A model generated the notes under the pieces. That model was given only the letters and a program-made list of their open reading frames with translations, was not told the DNA's origin and did no database searches. DNA of 56,084 bases from Gemmatimonadales bacterium (GTDB lineage: Bacteria > Krumholzibacteriota > Krumholzibacteriia > LZORAL124-64-63), in NCBI GenBank assembly GCA_019038745.1, contig JAHOYV010000031.1, forward strand, positions 1 to 56,084, written 5' to 3'. Made by a program: the position numbers and the translations under genes. This document shows positions 1 through 9,332 of this stretch, piece after piece; within the stretch, counting starts at the first letter, position 1; each line of letters starts with the position of its first letter.

Positions 1-64
1 TGGTCGGAACCAATGGTTCCCATGGCGAGATAAACAGTGTAGAATCCAGCAAAACAACTCCAAC

Positions 65-90
65 CAGGTCCGGGCCGGCGTCCGGGCCTG
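65..90 (+). terminator. Hairpin upstream of hflK, possible terminator of the preceding gene
   Basis: Positions 65-75 can pair with 80-90 to give an 11-bp stem (two G-U wobbles) and a 4-nt loop. No T-run follows, so a rho-independent terminator is only a guess. It may instead be a leader structure for the hflK operon. The first 64 bases are too short to assign; one frame closes with a stop at position 33 and could be the tail of an upstream gene. Confidence 0.3.
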
Positions 91-153
91 ATTCAAGATG
101 TCACCTTTGAATTTGCCCGAATAGACAGTCTTAACCCTAAGAGAGGAAAAAAC

Positions 154-1161
154 ATGAGCAATGACCAGCAACACGGTAGTGGTCAGGGCCCGCAAATTCC
201 GGAGATCAAGCTACCCAAATTCGATGTGGCCAAGTTGCGTCTGATATTTGGAGTAGTGTTGATTCTGCTTTTTGCCATGACCAGCTTCTACACCATCGAT
301 CCGGAGGAGACCGGCCTTGTGCTGCGTTTCGGTGAGTTCGTGCGCAGCGCGGACCCCGGCCTCCACTTCAAGATTCCCCTGGGAATCGAACAGGTGCTGA
401 AGGTGCCCATCCAGCGTCAGCTCAAGGAGGAGTTCGGCTTCCGCACCGTGCGGGCCGGCATTCAGAGCCAGTACGCGACCAAGCCCTACGCGGAAGAGTC
501 GAACATGCTGACCGGCGACTTGAACGCCGCCATGGTGGAGTGGGTGGTGCAGTACCGCATCGTCGATCCCTACAAGTACCTCTTCCAGGTGCGTAACGTG
601 AATGAAACGTTCCGCGACATGAGTGAGGCGGTGATGCGCCGCATCGTGGGCGACCGCACCGTCAACGAGGTGTTGACCGTTGGTCGCGCCGAGGTCGCTC
701 TCAAAGTGCAGACCGGCCTGCAGGAATTGTGTGAAAAATACGAGACCGGAATCAAGGTTGACCAGGTCGTGCTGCAGGATGTGAATCCGCCCGACCCGGT
801 GAAGCCCTCCTTCAACGCGGTGAACGAAGCACAGCAGGAGAAGGAGAAGCTGATCAACCAGGCCCAGTCGGAATACAACCGTGAGATCCCCAGGGCGCAG
901 GGCGCGGCTCTGCAAACCGTCCAGGAGGCTGAAGGTTACGCGATGGATCGCGTCAATCGGTCACAGGGAGACGCGGCCCTCTTCAACGCCATCTACGACG
1001 CCTACCGGCTGTCGCCCGAGGTGACCCGCACGCGGATGTATCTCGAGACCATGACCGAGGTGCTCCCGCTGGTGGAGAAGAAAATAATAGTCGATGACCA
1101 GCTGAAGGGCCTGGTGCCCCTGCTCAATCTGAACGGCGCTGCAGCCCAGGGAGGTAAGTAG
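154..1161 (+). CDS. hflK: HflK-like SPFH/prohibitin membrane protease modulator
   Basis: The 335-residue protein has one transmembrane segment (about residues 29-48) followed by an SPFH/band-7 domain beginning near DPEETGLVLRFGE, then a helical region (about 230-290) rich in Gln/Glu/Ala. In the known family, HflK pairs with HflC in a large periplasm-facing cage that surrounds and modulates the FtsH protease. The next gene is HflC, starting one base after this stop, which supports the assignment. The start is preceded by GAGAGGAAAAA, a good ribosome binding site. The N-terminus is short and Gly/Gln-rich, as in HflK. ftsH is not in the window. Confidence 0.9.
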   Translation: MSNDQQHGSGQGPQIPEIKLPKFDVAKLRLIFGVVLILLFAMTSFYTIDPEETGLVLRFGEFVRSADPGLHFKIPLGIEQVLKVPIQRQLKEEFGFRTVRAGIQSQYATKPYAEESNMLTGDLNAAMVEWVVQYRIVDPYKYLFQVRNVNETFRDMSEAVMRRIVGDRTVNEVLTVGRAEVALKVQTGLQELCEKYETGIKVDQVVLQDVNPPDPVKPSFNAVNEAQQEKEKLINQAQSEYNREIPRAQGAALQTVQEAEGYAMDRVNRSQGDAALFNAIYDAYRLSPEVTRTRMYLETMTEVLPLVEKKIIVDDQLKGLVPLLNLNGAAAQGGK

Positions 1162-1162
1162 C

Positions 1163-2098
1163 ATGAAACGATTTGCACTTATCCCTTTAGTGATCTTCGT
1201 CTTGATCCTGTTGAACGGCATGTACGTGGTCAAGGAACCCGAGCAGGCCATCATCACCCAGTTCGGCAAGCCGGTCGGTGATCCGATCCTTACTCCCGGG
1301 CTGAACTTCAAGATCCCCATAATCCAGAAAGTTCATCGCTTCGAGAAGCGCTTCCTGGAGTGGGACGGGGATCCCAACCAGCTGCCCACGCGTGATAAGC
1401 GCTTCATCTGGGTGAACACCTACGCGCGCTGGCGCATCACTGATCCGCTGCTGTTTTTCCAGCGGCTGAACAACGAACGCGGTGCCCTAACCCGATTGGA
1501 CGACATTCTGGACGGCGAGACTCGCAACGCCATCGCCAAGTATGACGTGGTCGAGGTTGTGCGCAGCTCCAACCGGGAGGCTGAAGTCGGTGAATTGGTT
1601 GCCGATGACGAGACCACTTTGGAACAGATCAAACGGGGCCGCGGCGATATCCGGATGGAGATTCTCGCCAATGCCCAGACCCGTACCTCGGACTTGGGCA
1701 TCGAGATCCTGGACGTGGAGTTCAAGCGGATCAACTACGTGGCCGAGGTGCAGCGCAAGGTCTACGAGCGGATGGTCTCCGAGCGTCAGCGTATCGCCGA
1801 CCGCTTCCGCAGCGAGGGCCAAGGCGAGGCTTTCCGCATCCGTGGCGAGAAGGATCGCGAACTTTTGAAAATCACCTCCGAGGCCTATCGCAAAGCTCAG
1901 GAGATCAAGGGTACGGCCGATGCCGAGGCGACGAGAATCTACGCCAAGGCCTACAACCGTTCGGCGGATACGCGTTCCTTCTACGAATTCCTCAAGACCA
2001 TGGAATCGTACAAGGTTACCCTGGACAAGGAAAGTAGTCTGGTACTGTCCACAGAAGGAGACTTTTACCGTTTCCTGAAGGAGAGTAATCCCCGATGA
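1163..2098 (+). CDS. hflC: HflC-like SPFH/prohibitin membrane protease modulator
   Basis: The 311-residue protein has an N-terminal membrane anchor (about residues 4-20) directly followed by the SPFH domain (VVKEPEQAIITQFGKPVG), then a long helical stretch with the HflC-typical SERQRIADRFRSEGQGEA region and a C-terminal part ending near residue 311. It is the expected partner of HflK in the FtsH-associated HflKC complex. The start ATG lies one base after the hflK stop and its own stop overlaps the next start (ATGA at 2095-2098), so the three genes are probably translationally coupled. Confidence 0.92.
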   Translation: MKRFALIPLVIFVLILLNGMYVVKEPEQAIITQFGKPVGDPILTPGLNFKIPIIQKVHRFEKRFLEWDGDPNQLPTRDKRFIWVNTYARWRITDPLLFFQRLNNERGALTRLDDILDGETRNAIAKYDVVEVVRSSNREAEVGELVADDETTLEQIKRGRGDIRMEILANAQTRTSDLGIEILDVEFKRINYVAEVQRKVYERMVSERQRIADRFRSEGQGEAFRIRGEKDRELLKITSEAYRKAQEIKGTADAEATRIYAKAYNRSADTRSFYEFLKTMESYKVTLDKESSLVLSTEGDFYRFLKESNPR

Positions 2099-3033
2099 AA
2101 CACTTGTCGCAGAGCCGTGCCGGGATGTTCGTAGTGCCTCAAGCGCGCTTAATCCGGGTATTTACGGTTCTGGTGTTTCTGGTCCTGGTGGCGGCTTCGG
2201 CCGCCGCCGGGCCAATCTTTCAATGGGAAATCAAGTCGGAAACCGCCACGCTAACGCTCGTGGGATCGATCCACGTGGGCAAGGCCGACTTTTTCCCACT
2301 GGCCGCCTCGTTCGAAGATGCTTTCACTGCCTCGGATGCCCTGGCTGTCGAAGTGAATATGGCCGATCCGGCCAATATGCAGCAGGCACAGATTCTAATT
2401 ATGCAGAAAGGTATGCTCCCGGGCGAGACTACCTTGAAGGACCGTCTGTCTCCCGAGCTGATGATCCGCCTGGAGGCTTTCGCGGCCGAGCGCGAAGTGC
2501 CCATGGCCATGTACCAGAAATTCAAGCCGGGTATCGTGGCCATGATCCTGGCCATGGGGGAGTACCAGCGCCAGGGTTTCGATCCGGAGCTGGGTATAGA
2601 CAAGCATTTCCTGGATCAGGCCGGCGAGGTGGCCAAGCCCATTTTGGAGCTGGAAAAGCTTGAGGACCAGTTGGACCTCTTCTTTGCGATCGATGACCAA
2701 CTGGACGATGTGATTTTGGATCAATTCATGGACGAGGTGGGAGAACTTGCCGAACAGCTTGAAAAAATGGCTAATCTCTGGAAAACCGGCGATGTGGACG
2801 GTTTGGATAAGTTTCTTCAGGAGCAGATAGGGGACGATCCGTCCATAGCCGGGTTCTACCGCCAGCTCATGGATGATCGGAACGTCAAGATGGCCGAGAC
2901 CATAGATACCTGGCTGCATGGAGATCAGGACATTTTTGTGGTTGTCGGCGCCGGGCACTTTGCCGGCCGGATGGGTATTCTCCATCTCCTGGCGGAAAAG
3001 GGCTGGAAGATAACCCAGTCCTCGGCCTCGTAA
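2095..3033 (+). CDS. TraB/GumN (ChaN-like) family exported protein
   Basis: The 312-residue protein begins with a signal peptide or anchor (hydrophobic about residues 20-40). It then shows the TraB/GumN hallmarks: an early GSIHVG motif (about residue 57), an acidic helical middle with EVN and GIDKHF, and a C-terminal GAGHFAGRMGILHLL motif. Bacterial TraB/GumN proteins are distantly related to Tiki-type metalloproteases, with the GxxH and GxGH motifs as presumed metal ligands; bacterial substrates are mostly unknown. The start overlaps the hflC stop (ATGA), so it may act on envelope proteins alongside HflKC. That link is inference from the operon alone. Confidence 0.8.
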   Translation: MKHLSQSRAGMFVVPQARLIRVFTVLVFLVLVAASAAAGPIFQWEIKSETATLTLVGSIHVGKADFFPLAASFEDAFTASDALAVEVNMADPANMQQAQILIMQKGMLPGETTLKDRLSPELMIRLEAFAAEREVPMAMYQKFKPGIVAMILAMGEYQRQGFDPELGIDKHFLDQAGEVAKPILELEKLEDQLDLFFAIDDQLDDVILDQFMDEVGELAEQLEKMANLWKTGDVDGLDKFLQEQIGDDPSIAGFYRQLMDDRNVKMAETIDTWLHGDQDIFVVVGAGHFAGRMGILHLLAEKGWKITQSSAS

Positions 3034-3047
3034 GGATTTCCCCGCCT

Positions 3048-3731
3048 CTACGGCTGCATCCCGCTTTGGCGGAGCCAGTCGTAGGCCATCTGGAAGATAT
3101 CGGTACTGGTTTTCAATCCCAGCTTCTTTTTTATGTGGGAGCGATGGACCTCAACGGTCCGCGGGCTGATTTTCATGATCTCGGCTATTTCTGAGATTTC
3201 CTTGCCTTGCCCGGTGAGTTGGAACAGTTCCAGCTCCCGGTTGCTGAGAGCGTCCGTGGGATTGGCGCCGATCTGGGCTCCCCCCGGAGCCAGTTGTTCG
3301 ACGGCGCTTTCGGTCATCTTTGGGCTCAGGTAGGTTTTCCCGGAGATAACGTGCCGGATGGCATCACGGATTTTTTCGGTGCCTTCCTGCTTCATGACGT
3401 ATCCCTTGGCACCGGCCTTGAGACAGCGGACGGCGTAGGTACGTTCATCGTGCATGGACACGGCCAAGGTCTGGACATTGGGATGCTGTTGCGAAATGTC
3501 ACGCAGCAGGTTCAATCCGTTACTGTTTTTAAGTGAGAGATCCACCAGGACCAGATCGGGCTTCTTCAGGTTGATCTCGTCCAATGCTTCCAGATGGTCT
3601 TCCGCCTCCCCGCAGACTTCCAAGTCGTCTTCGAGTTGAATGAGGGCTTTGATCCCGGATCTGACCAAAGGATGGTCATCCACGATAAGTAGTCGTGTTG
3701 CCGATTGTAAGTTTTCCACAAATAGCTCCAT
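3048..3731 (-). CDS. NarL/LuxR-family response regulator
   Basis: The 227-residue protein is a two-domain response regulator. The N-terminal receiver (residues about 12-130) has the acidic pair at DD18-19, the phosphoacceptor Asp64 in VLVDLSL and the Lys in VMKQ. The C-terminal LuxR-type helix-turn-helix (about 160-225) contains LSNRELELFQL and the recognition-helix region ISPRTVEVHRSHIKKKLG. It is a predicted phosphorylation-controlled DNA-binding transcription factor. GGGGGA stands 5 nt before the ATG. No kinase is adjacent, so it is an orphan regulator here. It converges on the hflKC operon with only 14 bp between stops. Confidence 0.92.
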   Translation of the reverse strand: MELFVENLQSATRLLIVDDHPLVRSGIKALIQLEDDLEVCGEAEDHLEALDEINLKKPDLVLVDLSLKNSNGLNLLRDISQQHPNVQTLAVSMHDERTYAVRCLKAGAKGYVMKQEGTEKIRDAIRHVISGKTYLSPKMTESAVEQLAPGGAQIGANPTDALSNRELELFQLTGQGKEISEIAEIMKISPRTVEVHRSHIKKKLGLKTSTDIFQMAYDWLRQSGMQP

Positions 3732-3981
3732 TTTTCCCCCAAAAAAATCTAATCACTGGTTTTTCGTCAGCTCCCTGGCAATCCACGTCTGACGGAACTC
3801 TTTCAGCGACTCCCATTAGTATAATCTCAACACTTATAGAATATAAAGTGAAATCGCGTAAATTTCTCAAGATTTCCGTTCTCAGTGAGTGAAAACAATA
3901 TATTATACTTGTACCGGTTGGAGAAGAATCCCAAGTGGATTACGGATGTCTTTTAGTTGAGCCAACATGAAGTGAAACAAT
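3732..3981. promoter_or_regulatory. Divergent, A/T-rich promoter region
   Basis: This 250-bp gap separates a divergent pair: the LuxR-type regulator to the left and the phosphoesterase to the right. A perfect TATAAT occurs on the plus strand at 3820-3825, without a clear -35 at the usual distance. On the minus strand a TTGAGA box, 18-19 nt upstream of TTATAT/TATATT (about 3845-3877), could drive the regulator. The assignment rests on hexamer matches only. Confidence 0.35.
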
Positions 3982-5229
3982 ATGGTTATGAAGTCAGTTC
4001 GACCCGCAGCTATCCTTGTGATCTTGTTAATGGGGCAGGCCCTGCTTTTTGGCTGTCAAGCCAATCGACCCACCCCTAATCTGGAGCCGCCCGACCCGGA
4101 AAAGGTACACCCTTATATGCAATTTTCCGGTCCTGGAGGGGTGCCAACGGTGATTTGGACCTGCGACACCGCGCCGGGCACCGTTATTCTGAGAGAGTCA
4201 GGAAACCTTGAGACGAAGATTCCGGTGCCTGAAAGCGGTACTTTTCACGCTGTGCCGTTGGAAGGACTGCTTCCGGATACGGAGTACAGTTACCAGGTGG
4301 TTTCGGGAGATCGGCTCTCCAGCGAACATATCTTCCGTACTCTTCCCGAACGGCGACCGGATGGTACCAGCGCCCCATTTCCGTTCATAGCCTACGGAGA
4401 CAATCGGAGCAAACCGGACCGCCACGAGGAAGTGATTGACAGCATTCTGAAGGGCCCGGCGCCTTCCCTGGTCGTCAGTACCGGCGACCTGGTCTATTCC
4501 GGCAGTGACCGCAAGCGCTGGTTTCGGGAATTCCTGGATCCGGCTGAAGCCCTCTTCGCCAGGGTGCCTATCATGCTGTCTCTGGGAAACCACGACTTGG
4601 ACCTGGACGCCCCCAAACCTCGTCCCCTGGCCCCCTTCTGGTTGGAAAACTTCGCCTTCCCGGGCCATCTCGACGATCCCGGTTACGGGCGATGGTTCAG
4701 CTTGGATGCGGGCGGTGTGCACTTCCTCATCCTGGATTCGACGAGCGAGAAAAACGAGGATCAGATGCGGTGGTTGCGGGAAGATCTATCTTCGGCGGAA
4801 TCGCGGGGAGCCGATTTCCGGATCGCGGTTTTTCACCACCCGCCCTACGCAGCCGGCGGTCATGACAGCAGCCTTTCGTTGCGCAGAATCTGGGAACCGT
4901 TATTTGTCGAGCACGGGGTGGATTTGGTTTTCAACGGCCACAATCACTACTACCAAAGGTCCTGGCCCGTTGTCGGCGGTGAGGTCCAGGCCCGGGCCAT
5001 GCACCAGGAAGGTTCGGATATCATCCAGGCGGGCCAAGCTCCAGTCTACGTGGTCACCGGCGGGGGTGGAGCCCCGCTTTACGATCCGAAGGAGAAAGAC
5101 TTTGTGGCGGTCAGCGCCAAAAGCCACCACCACGTTCTGGTCCAGTACGTTCCCGGCGCCCTGAATTGCAGGGCCATAGATACAAACGGGGTGATTCTGG
5201 ACGAGTTCACGCTGATCAACGGGGAATGA
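3982..5229 (+). CDS. Purple-acid-phosphatase-like metallophosphoesterase lipoprotein
   Basis: The 415-residue protein starts with a lipoprotein signal peptide whose lipobox is LLFGC (Cys25). A fibronectin-III-like purple acid phosphatase N-terminal domain follows (about 45-118, including LLPDTEYSYQV). A calcineurin-type phosphoesterase domain (about 125-380) carries all metal-binding blocks: AYGDNRS, STGDLVY, LGNHDLD, FHHPPY and NGHNHYYQR. It is predicted to hydrolyse phosphomonoesters or diesters at the cell envelope; the substrate cannot be told. ATG 3982 and ATG 3988 are both possible starts. It ends 13 bp from the convergent split-barrel gene. Confidence 0.88.
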   Translation: MVMKSVRPAAILVILLMGQALLFGCQANRPTPNLEPPDPEKVHPYMQFSGPGGVPTVIWTCDTAPGTVILRESGNLETKIPVPESGTFHAVPLEGLLPDTEYSYQVVSGDRLSSEHIFRTLPERRPDGTSAPFPFIAYGDNRSKPDRHEEVIDSILKGPAPSLVVSTGDLVYSGSDRKRWFREFLDPAEALFARVPIMLSLGNHDLDLDAPKPRPLAPFWLENFAFPGHLDDPGYGRWFSLDAGGVHFLILDSTSEKNEDQMRWLREDLSSAESRGADFRIAVFHHPPYAAGGHDSSLSLRRIWEPLFVEHGVDLVFNGHNHYYQRSWPVVGGEVQARAMHQEGSDIIQAGQAPVYVVTGGGGAPLYDPKEKDFVAVSAKSHHHVLVQYVPGALNCRAIDTNGVILDEFTLINGE

Positions 5230-5242
5230 TCCCGTCCTGAGC

Positions 5243-5854
5243 TTAAGTTTCGAAAGTAGCGGCGATCCAATCCGCCGTTTTCTGGTCCAACTTTGATCCG
5301 CGTTTCCGCAAATGATTCACCAGGTTCCGGCGGGATTTTTCCGGAAGGTTCTGACCCATCCGCACCTTTCCGGACCAACTTTCGACCTCCACACGAAACA
5401 CACCTACGCCGGTGATCGATCGTTCGTACCGTGGATCCTCGTTATCGATAGGGCGATGATTTCCTTCGGGCTGATATTTCTCCATGATGGATTGAAGCCC
5501 ACTGGCCTTCTCGACCCTATCCTCCACCAGGCAACAGAGACCGCATACCTCGATGCTGATGTAGAGTTGCGTAGCGGGACAGGCGGAACCATCAGAGGTG
5601 GCCCAGTAGGAAGGAGTAAGGCTGTAGGGCAGAACCATGGTGAAGCCCACTCGGCCATTAGCAGCAAGGCGCTTGAATTTGTCGCCGGCCAGGGCTCCGT
5701 GAAAGTAGATTCGCCCATCCTGGGCGGCGAAGTTGATCGCCACCGCCCGGGGATAACCTTCACCGCCATCAAGGGCCAAATAACCCTCCAGGCAGCGGGT
5801 CGCCACTTCATCAAACAGGGCGGGGTCGTTGTTCAGGAATTCCTTGTTCCTCAT
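5243..5854 (-). CDS. Pyridoxamine 5'-phosphate oxidase-like FMN split-barrel protein
   Basis: The 203-residue protein matches the NimA-like branch of the pyridoxamine phosphate oxidase-related (FMN-binding split barrel) family. It has GYLAL near residue 25, then YPRAVAINFAAQDGRIYFHGALAGDKFKRL as the characteristic strand-helix unit, followed by VGFTMV and a C-terminal helical extension. Members bind flavin or haem and reduce small molecules; this protein's substrate is unknown. An insert with several cysteines (about residues 90-108) lies in the middle. It is single-gene and convergent with the phosphoesterase. Confidence 0.8.
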   Translation of the reverse strand: MRNKEFLNNDPALFDEVATRCLEGYLALDGGEGYPRAVAINFAAQDGRIYFHGALAGDKFKRLAANGRVGFTMVLPYSLTPSYWATSDGSACPATQLYISIEVCGLCCLVEDRVEKASGLQSIMEKYQPEGNHRPIDNEDPRYERSITGVGVFRVEVESWSGKVRMGQNLPEKSRRNLVNHLRKRGSKLDQKTADWIAATFET

Positions 5855-6018
5855 TCAGAACCATCCTGGATGTGCGGGAGAGGGCGGAAGGGCAGGGCGC
5901 CACGGGCCTCAGACTCTCGCAGGTTGCCGGAAAAGAATTTTCATGCTACAGAAGAGTGTGGCTTCGCACAACAACTTGTCGCCGGGTGTTCGATCATCAC
6001 GCGTAACAGGAGTCGTTA

Positions 6019-7380
6019 ATGTCGTCATTTTCCGCCAAGCCGGCCTGCTTCAAGGCCTATGATATTCGAGGACGCGTTCCCGAAGAATTGGATACTGATC
6101 TCGCCTACCGAGTTGGTCTTTCGACGGCCCGTTACCTCGCGGGAAAAGAATTCGTCGTGGGTCGGGATTGCCGGCTGAGCAGCAACGAACTTTGCGCCGA
6201 AGTAACAAGGGGTCTGACCGATGGTGGGGCCAACGTTTTGGATATCGGCCAATGCGGAACCGAGATGGTCTACTACACCACGTTCGCGCGGAAACTAGAC
6301 GGCGGCATCATGGTCACGGCCAGCCACAATCCGATGGATCACAACGGAATGAAACTAGTCCGGGAAGAGGCTCGGCCCATAAGCGGGGACAGCGGGCTGG
6401 ATGAAATCGGAGTCATGGCCATCGATTGCGACCTGGTCCTGGACTGCCCTCCGGGGACGGTTACTACCGAGGATGTCCTGGATCCTTTCGTCTCCCATTT
6501 GTTGTCCCTGGTGGACACCAGCGACATCAAGCCTCTCAAGATCGTTGCGAACGCGGGCAATGGTTGCGCCGGACCTGCGGTTGCGGCCCTGGGAAAGCAC
6601 CTGCCCTGCGAAATCATTCCCGTTTTCGAGGAGCCGGACGGCAATTTTCCCAACGGAATTCCCAACCCCTTGTTGCCGGATAATCGTGCGGTCACCGCCG
6701 ACCGGGTCCGACTGGAGGGCGCCGACCTGGGCCTGGCCTGGGACGGCGATTTCGACCGCTGTTTCTTCTTCGATGAGAACGGGGGTTTCATCGAGGGTTA
6801 CTACCTGGTCGGCCTGTTGGCCGAGGCCAGTTTGGCGGTCCATCCGGGTGCAAAGATTCTTCACGATCCCCGCCTGATCTGGAACACGATCAACCTGGTC
6901 GAAAAGGCCGGTGGTATTCCGGTGATGAACAAAACAGGCCACGCCTTCATGAAGGAAAGAATGCGCCTGGAGGACGCTGTGTATGGAGGAGAGATGTCCG
7001 CCCATCACTACTTCCGGGAATTCGCCTTTTGTGACAGCGGGATGTTGCCCTGGCTGATGATATTGAAGGAGATGTCGACCAAGGGCCGGAAGCTTTCCGA
7101 ACTGGTCAGTGCCCGGCAGAAAGCCTATCCCGCCAGCGGGGAGATCAATCGCCGCCTTCAGAATCCCAACGCGGTCATCGACCGGATCCGCAAGAAGTAC
7201 GTTCCCCTGGCTGAGGGAATCGATAACACCGACGGACTCTCTATCGATATGGGCAATTGGCGGTTCAACCTGCGCCAGAGCAACACCGAGCCGGTGATCC
7301 GATTGAATGTGGAGTCGCGCGGAGACCCTGCCTTGATGGCCGAAAAAACAGCCGAAATTCTGGCTTTGATGGATGCCTGA
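6019..7380 (+). CDS. Phosphomannomutase/phosphoglucomutase
   Basis: The 453-residue protein is full length for the alpha-D-phosphohexomutase superfamily, which interconverts hexose 1- and 6-phosphates for nucleotide-sugar and glycan synthesis. The phosphoserine loop TASHNPMDHNG (Ser about 103), the Mg-binding DGDFDR (about 242), the sugar-binding GGEMSAHHYF (about 325) and the phosphate-binding RQSNTEPVIR near the C-terminus are all present. GGEMSAHHYF is the ManB/AlgC-type form, so mannose or glucose phosphates are the likely substrates. AGGAG at 6009-6013 supports ATG 6019. It may feed sugar nucleotides to the glycosyltransferase and flippase genes in the window. Confidence 0.93.
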   Translation: MSSFSAKPACFKAYDIRGRVPEELDTDLAYRVGLSTARYLAGKEFVVGRDCRLSSNELCAEVTRGLTDGGANVLDIGQCGTEMVYYTTFARKLDGGIMVTASHNPMDHNGMKLVREEARPISGDSGLDEIGVMAIDCDLVLDCPPGTVTTEDVLDPFVSHLLSLVDTSDIKPLKIVANAGNGCAGPAVAALGKHLPCEIIPVFEEPDGNFPNGIPNPLLPDNRAVTADRVRLEGADLGLAWDGDFDRCFFFDENGGFIEGYYLVGLLAEASLAVHPGAKILHDPRLIWNTINLVEKAGGIPVMNKTGHAFMKERMRLEDAVYGGEMSAHHYFREFAFCDSGMLPWLMILKEMSTKGRKLSELVSARQKAYPASGEINRRLQNPNAVIDRIRKKYVPLAEGIDNTDGLSIDMGNWRFNLRQSNTEPVIRLNVESRGDPALMAEKTAEILALMDA

Positions 7381-7421
7381 GGCCAGCGCTGTTGAACAAC
7401 GGATTGACCGAACAATTCCGG

Positions 7422-9332
7422 CTATAGATTCATCGAAGTGGGATCGGGCAAAGGCGTTTCCGGCGGTTCCAGGGGCAACTCGACGATGAAGCGGGACCAG
7501 AGGCCCGGCTCGCTGATCAGCCGGATGTTTCCCCCCAATCGGTAAAGGATATCGTGGACGATGGACAGGCCCAGGCCTGTGCCCTTGCCTGCCGGCTTGG
7601 TCGTGTGGAAGAGGTCGAAAATCTTTTCCTGGTCATTTTTGGGAATGCCCACCCCGTTGTCCTGGATCGTTACCGAGATCCGGTTCCGATCGGTGTTGGT
7701 GGTGATTTCGACTACCCCGGAGCGGTCCGGTACTTCCTCTATGGCATCCAGGGCGTTTTTAATCAGGTTCACGAAAACCTGCTGCAGCAGCATCGGGTCG
7801 CTTGTGAATTCGGGAAGGTTGGTGCTGAACATCCTTATGATCTCGGTCTGGGACCGCCGGATCTCGATTCCCAGTACGTTCAAACACTCGTCCAACAGGG
7901 CTTCCAGATCGATTTTTACAAGGCCGGTCGAGGTGTTGCGGACGAAACCCAGCAGACTGTGGGTAATGCTGGTGCAACGCTTGACCTGGTAATGCAAGCG
8001 GCCCATTGCCTTGGTCAGGATGTCCCGTGTGGCGGGTTCCAGCGAAGCCCCTTCATCGGCAATCGTTTCTTCGACCAAACCGGCAATGGTGTCGATTACC
8101 GCCAGTGGATTATTGATCTCGTGGGCTACCCCGGAGGCCATCTGTCCTACGGCGGCCAGTCGTTCGGAGCGGATAAGATTGTTCTTCAGGCGGAGACGAG
8201 TGGTGATATCACGGCACAAGCAGACAACTTCCAGGGGCAAGCCGTCCGGGCCGTCGATTTTGGTAAGGCTGATGTTGCAGATCACAGGCTGGCCACTCTT
8301 GTTCATGAATTCAGCCTCATAGCGCGTGGCGTGACCATCCAACAGTGATTTTTCGAAAAGTTTGGCGAAACTGCTGGGCAAAGCGCACAGACTATGGGCC
8401 GGAAGCCCCACCACATCTTCCCGCTTGTAGCCCAAGACTTTCTCCGCCCCGCTGTTGAAGGACAGGATGTTGCCTTCCGGGTCGGTCAAGAAGATCATGT
8501 CGCGGCTGTTTTCCAGGACCTCGCGCAGGTATTTCTGCGTTTCGTTCAGCTGTTCGTCCACCTCGTGGAGCTTCTGTTCGCTCACGAAGAGTTCGGTTGT
8601 ATCCTCGACCAGTCCGTACAGCCCCTCGGTTTTTTTGTTTTCGATGATGGGAAACAAAGTCACCTGGACATGCATTTCCAGTCCCCGGACGGGAAGGATC
8701 CCGGTAGCGTGGAGGGTCTTGCCGGTGAGCAGGGTTTCCTGTTCCACTTTCTGCAGCCAGCGGACACGACCCGCAGGAAACAGGGCGTGGTCGGTTTTGC
8801 CGAGCACACTCTCCTCATTGAGGCCCATCAAGCGAAGGGAATGACGGTTCATTTTCTTGTAGCGAAGATTCGTATCCTTCACGTAAATGGCCAGGGGAGC
8901 GGTTTCCACGAACACATTCAAACGCAACCTGGTTTCCTTCAACCGTCTACTGTCGCTACGCAGAGCCCGATTTTCCTCCACCAACCGGATCATCCCCTTC
9001 AGGATGCCGGCGGTATCAGGTCCCAAAACGGGTACTCCCTCGGGGAGGATGCGGACCAGGTTTTCATACTCCGAAGCTTCCGCCGAAGTCAGGATGGCCA
9101 ACTGGGGATGGATATCCTCCGGCAAATCGGAGAGATCGGATACGACAAGAAGGATACCCATTTCCCGGGCAAGCTCCCGGACTTCGGCTTCATTCTCGGT
9201 GGTCAGGTCTACCACCCCGATAAGATCCAATTCCAGGAAACGGGAGCGAGTGGACAGGCTTGCCAGCAGATCGGACAATTCCCGGCCGGAGCCTACCAAA
9301 AGAGTGCGGATGCTATTCCTGCTCGTATTCAC
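7422..9332 (-). CDS. Cytoplasmic PAS-domain sensor histidine kinase
   Basis: The 636-residue protein has no membrane segment. Residues 1-120 look like a Rossmann-type or receiver-like alpha/beta domain (TLLVGSGRELSDLLASL). Two PAS domains follow (about 137-255 and 270-385), then a HisKA helix with GVAHEINNP (His about 402) and an HATPase domain with NLIKNALDA, DNGVGIP and GKGTGLGLSIV. It would autophosphorylate in response to a cytosolic or redox signal read by the PAS domains. It starts at a GTG inside the upstream receiver gene (20-bp overlap), so the two are coupled and probably one signalling pair. Confidence 0.9.
   Translation of the reverse strand: MNTSRNSIRTLLVGSGRELSDLLASLSTRSRFLELDLIGVVDLTTENEAEVRELAREMGILLVVSDLSDLPEDIHPQLAILTSAEASEYENLVRILPEGVPVLGPDTAGILKGMIRLVEENRALRSDSRRLKETRLRLNVFVETAPLAIYVKDTNLRYKKMNRHSLRLMGLNEESVLGKTDHALFPAGRVRWLQKVEQETLLTGKTLHATGILPVRGLEMHVQVTLFPIIENKKTEGLYGLVEDTTELFVSEQKLHEVDEQLNETQKYLREVLENSRDMIFLTDPEGNILSFNSGAEKVLGYKREDVVGLPAHSLCALPSSFAKLFEKSLLDGHATRYEAEFMNKSGQPVICNISLTKIDGPDGLPLEVVCLCRDITTRLRLKNNLIRSERLAAVGQMASGVAHEINNPLAVIDTIAGLVEETIADEGASLEPATRDILTKAMGRLHYQVKRCTSITHSLLGFVRNTSTGLVKIDLEALLDECLNVLGIEIRRSQTEIIRMFSTNLPEFTSDPMLLQQVFVNLIKNALDAIEEVPDRSGVVEITTNTDRNRISVTIQDNGVGIPKNDQEKIFDLFHTTKPAGKGTGLGLSIVHDILYRLGGNIRLISEPGLWSRFIVELPLEPPETPLPDPTSMNL

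Noticed and set aside
5312-6019. 235-codon plus-strand frame
   Set aside because: It mirrors the split-barrel gene; no recognisable protein results.
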